64,000 nt of DNA from CAJQLB01 sp041392065. Its GTDB lineage: Bacteria; Bacteroidota; Bacteroidia; Flavobacteriales; Flavobacteriaceae. The position numbers were made by a program, and so were the translations under genes. The notes under the pieces are model-generated. The model had not been told where the DNA came from and did not search any database. It saw only the letters and a program-made list of their open reading frames with translations. Where the stretch lies: the NCBI GenBank assembly GCA_041392065.1, contig JAWKMU010000003.1, positions 124,001 through 188,000 on the forward strand, given 5' to 3'. The first letter of the stretch is position 1, and every line of letters starts with the position of its first letter. Shown here one piece after another: positions 62,585 through 64,000 of the stretch.

Positions 62585-62657
62585 AAGTTAGGTTTTAACG
62601 TCACTAAAAGTACACTATTAGTAAACGTTATGCAACATTAGTTATTAATGGATTTTC

Positions 62658-63149
62658 TTACATAGGAACGTCTAAAGACTCTTTTTTCACTATATCTGTA
62701 AACTTAAAATATTTAGTTTTTCCTTTTACTTTATAACTTACAACGCATTCAAATGGTGTTAACTCAAATGGTATTTTAGCAGGTAGTTCAGGCGCTTTAT
62801 TGTCATATTCTTCATTAGCATCCTTATGCATTATAACGTCTTTAATTTCAGTAGAATTAGAAATAAAACGACCTATATAAAGTAATTTATTTGACTTATC
62901 TATATCTAGTTTAGTGGCTTTGCCTCTAAAGTAAACACTGTCTAATTGTACATTGTCATGTTTTACTTCAATAAAAATATTTGTTCCAGAAGGTCCTTGT
63001 GCTATACCTGAAACCCATTGTTCATAATATACTTCTCCAAATGTAGTTGGCGCTTCTTTTTGTAATTTTTGAGTGCTCGAGCATTGTGAAAAACTTGCCA
63101 TAATACATGTTAGCATTACTAGACCTAATATTTGTTTGACTATTCTCAT
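62658..63149 (-). CDS. Hypothetical lipoprotein, 163 aa
   Basis: An SPII signal with lipobox SFSQCSS (Cys near residue 23). The rest is beta-rich and charged (KATKLDIDKSNKLLYIGRF). I recognise no family. It stands between the atpG terminator and the flippase gene; a TATCTTTA box on the minus strand about 15 nt upstream of the ATG may be its promoter. Confidence 0.72.
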   Translation of the reverse strand: MRIVKQILGLVMLTCIMASFSQCSSTQKLQKEAPTTFGEVYYEQWVSGIAQGPSGTNIFIEVKHDNVQLDSVYFRGKATKLDIDKSNKLLYIGRFISNSTEIKDVIMHKDANEEYDNKAPELPAKIPFELTPFECVVSYKVKGKTKYFKFTDIVKKESLDVPM

Positions 63150-63193
63150 TGTAATGATCTTATTTATAAAGATACAAAATCAAGAGTTGTGCC

Positions 63194-63227
63194 ATAAAAA
63201 AAGCCTTACTAAATTAAAGTAAGGCTT
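63194..63227 (-). terminator. Rho-independent terminator of the atp operon
   Basis: AAGCCTTACT / AGTAAGGCTT with a 7-nt loop, followed on the minus strand by a run of seven T. It lies 88 nt after the atpG stop codon. Confidence 0.88.
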
Positions 63228-63270
63228 AAGTTGTAGATTCCGTTTTGAGCTCGGAAAGAAAGACAAATTT

Positions 63271-63331
63271 TTAATTATTCAATGCTTTTGCTCTGATAAA
63301 TAATTTAGCTTCGCTTAATTATTCAATGCTT
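63271..63331. repeat. 17-bp direct repeat duplicating the 3' end of atpG
   Basis: TTAATTATTCAATGCTT occurs at 63271-63287 and again at 63315-63331. The second copy encodes the atpG C-terminus (ALNN and stop); the first is an untranslated copy 44 bp downstream of it on the minus strand. Confidence 0.7.
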
Positions 63332-64000
63332 CCGCACCACCAACAATTTCAAGGATTTCATTTGTAATTGCTGCTTGACGTGCTTTGTTATAAGTCAATT
63401 TAAGTTGATCTCTTAACTCTGTTGCATTATCGGTTGCTTTATGCATTGCTGTCATACGTGCACCATGCTCACTCGCAAAACTGTCTCTAATTGCTTTATA
63501 AAGTTGTGTTTTTAATGACTTAGGAATCAATTGTTCAACAATTTGAACTTTTGATGGTTCAAAAATGTAGTCTAGATTTACATTTGCTTCACCCTGAACT
63601 GGAACAATAGGTAAAAACTGCTCTGTCATGATTTCTTGAGTTGCAGCATTTTTAAATTTATTGTAAACCAAAACTACTTTATCAACTTCACCTGAAACAA
63701 ACTTATCCATTAATAATTCGGCAATGTCTGCTACATTATCAAAAGTTAAGTCGTCAAATACTTCACTTTTATTTGCAATTACTTTTTTAGATTTTTTAAA
63801 AGCATCATTTGCTTTCTTACCAATAGTTAGATAAGATACCTCTTGATTTGCATACGTTTCAGAAACTTGCTTAACAGTTTCTTTAATGATGTTAGAGTTA
63901 AAAGCACCAGCTAATCCTCTGTTGGAAGTAATTGGAACTAATAAAACATTTTTAACCTCACGTTGAGTTGCATATTTGCTTCCTGAATCTGCATCTAATG
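63315..64000 (-). CDS. atpG: ATP synthase gamma subunit, C-terminal part, truncated by window edge
   Basis: The minus-strand frame is open from the stop at 63315 to the window end, about 228 codons; the true start lies beyond 64000. The segment LLVPITSNRGLAGAFNSNI near the visible start is the gamma-subunit core, and the C-terminus has ASEHGARMTAMHKATDNA, the conserved C-terminal helix pattern. It is the rotor shaft of F1. Other atp genes should lie upstream outside the window. An internal ATG at 63710 is not the start. Confidence 0.93.
   Translation of the reverse strand, partial: LDADSGSKYATQREVKNVLLVPITSNRGLAGAFNSNIIKETVKQVSETYANQEVSYLTIGKKANDAFKKSKKVIANKSEVFDDLTFDNVADIAELLMDKFVSGEVDKVVLVYNKFKNAATQEIMTEQFLPIVPVQGEANVNLDYIFEPSKVQIVEQLIPKSLKTQLYKAIRDSFASEHGARMTAMHKATDNATELRDQLKLTYNKARQAAITNEILEIVGGAEALNN

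Noticed and set aside
1..64000. tRNA, rRNA, prophage, insertion sequence or defence island
   Set aside because: I looked in all gaps for tRNA-like arms, transposase or integrase motifs and defence-gene signatures and found none; composition is even across the window.

Overview
The window looks like an ordinary chromosomal stretch from an AT-rich, marine-type member of the Flavobacteriaceae (Bacteroidetes). The evidence is gldH, two secreted proteases ending in type IX secretion (T9SS) type A sorting domains, many SPII lipoproteins, DUF4292 and HU-CCDC81/SPOR proteins, Bacteroidetes-type -7 boxes (TAnnTTTG), and dispersed TGTCATT-type palindromic repeats. Genes are dense and often overlap by 1-14 bp. 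I see no rRNA, tRNA, CRISPR, prophage or insertion sequence. The genus cannot be fixed from the sequence alone.

Region 1-9.9 kb is a metal-uptake locus. After a truncated M1 peptidase (minus) and an SCO protein come feoA-feoB and a small Cys-rich FeoB partner on the plus strand. Facing them is a second minus-strand Feo-like operon: a DtxR-family regulator, a membrane-anchored DtxR-FeoA fusion, and a FeoB split into a G-protein half and a permease half. A strong DtxR-type palindrome lies upstream of the regulator. An orphan lipoprotein and a DjlA-like J-protein follow.

Region 10-28 kb is mainly housekeeping: bacilliredoxin, a plsC/HD-hydrolase/GNAT operon, a PA0069-type radical SAM protein, crotonase plus sensor kinase, a large Asp-box (BNR) secreted protein, an AraC regulator, EI24, a serine hydrolase, a CNNM-CBS protein, MGMT and a 3'-5' exonuclease. 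Its odd member is a 1014-aa protein combining VWA, TonB plug and TPR domains without a beta-barrel.

Region 28-40 kb holds two very large T9SS-secreted proteases, one reprolysin-like and one subtilisin-like. Their tails are almost the same (fn3, GEVED, DUF5011, MAM-like, sorting domain), as are their terminators and an upstream TTACGG-N5-CCGTAA palindrome. A fused two-ATPase ABC protein follows, whose terminator is partly inside its own coding sequence.

Region 40-49.5 kb carries a lipoprotein, 3-oxoacid CoA-transferase (scoB/scoA), a class A PBP, gldH, ricT, a radical SAM protein, trhO and recA. Region 49.5-52.2 kb, the most interesting part, is a self-contained unit: a lipoprotein, an ECF sigma factor, and a protein with an N-terminal anti-sigma-like segment, one inner-membrane helix, a long disordered region and a C-terminal outer-membrane barrel. 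This matches the recently described dual membrane-spanning anti-sigma (Dma) architecture. It is preceded by a candidate ECF promoter and closed by a strong terminator.

Region 52-64 kb holds a second plsC, trpS, a 55-aa membrane ORF, dprA, a SPOR protein, a thioesterase, a tight envelope operon (flippase, dut, TPR, DUF4292, EnvC-like), a lipoprotein, and the 3' part of atpG.
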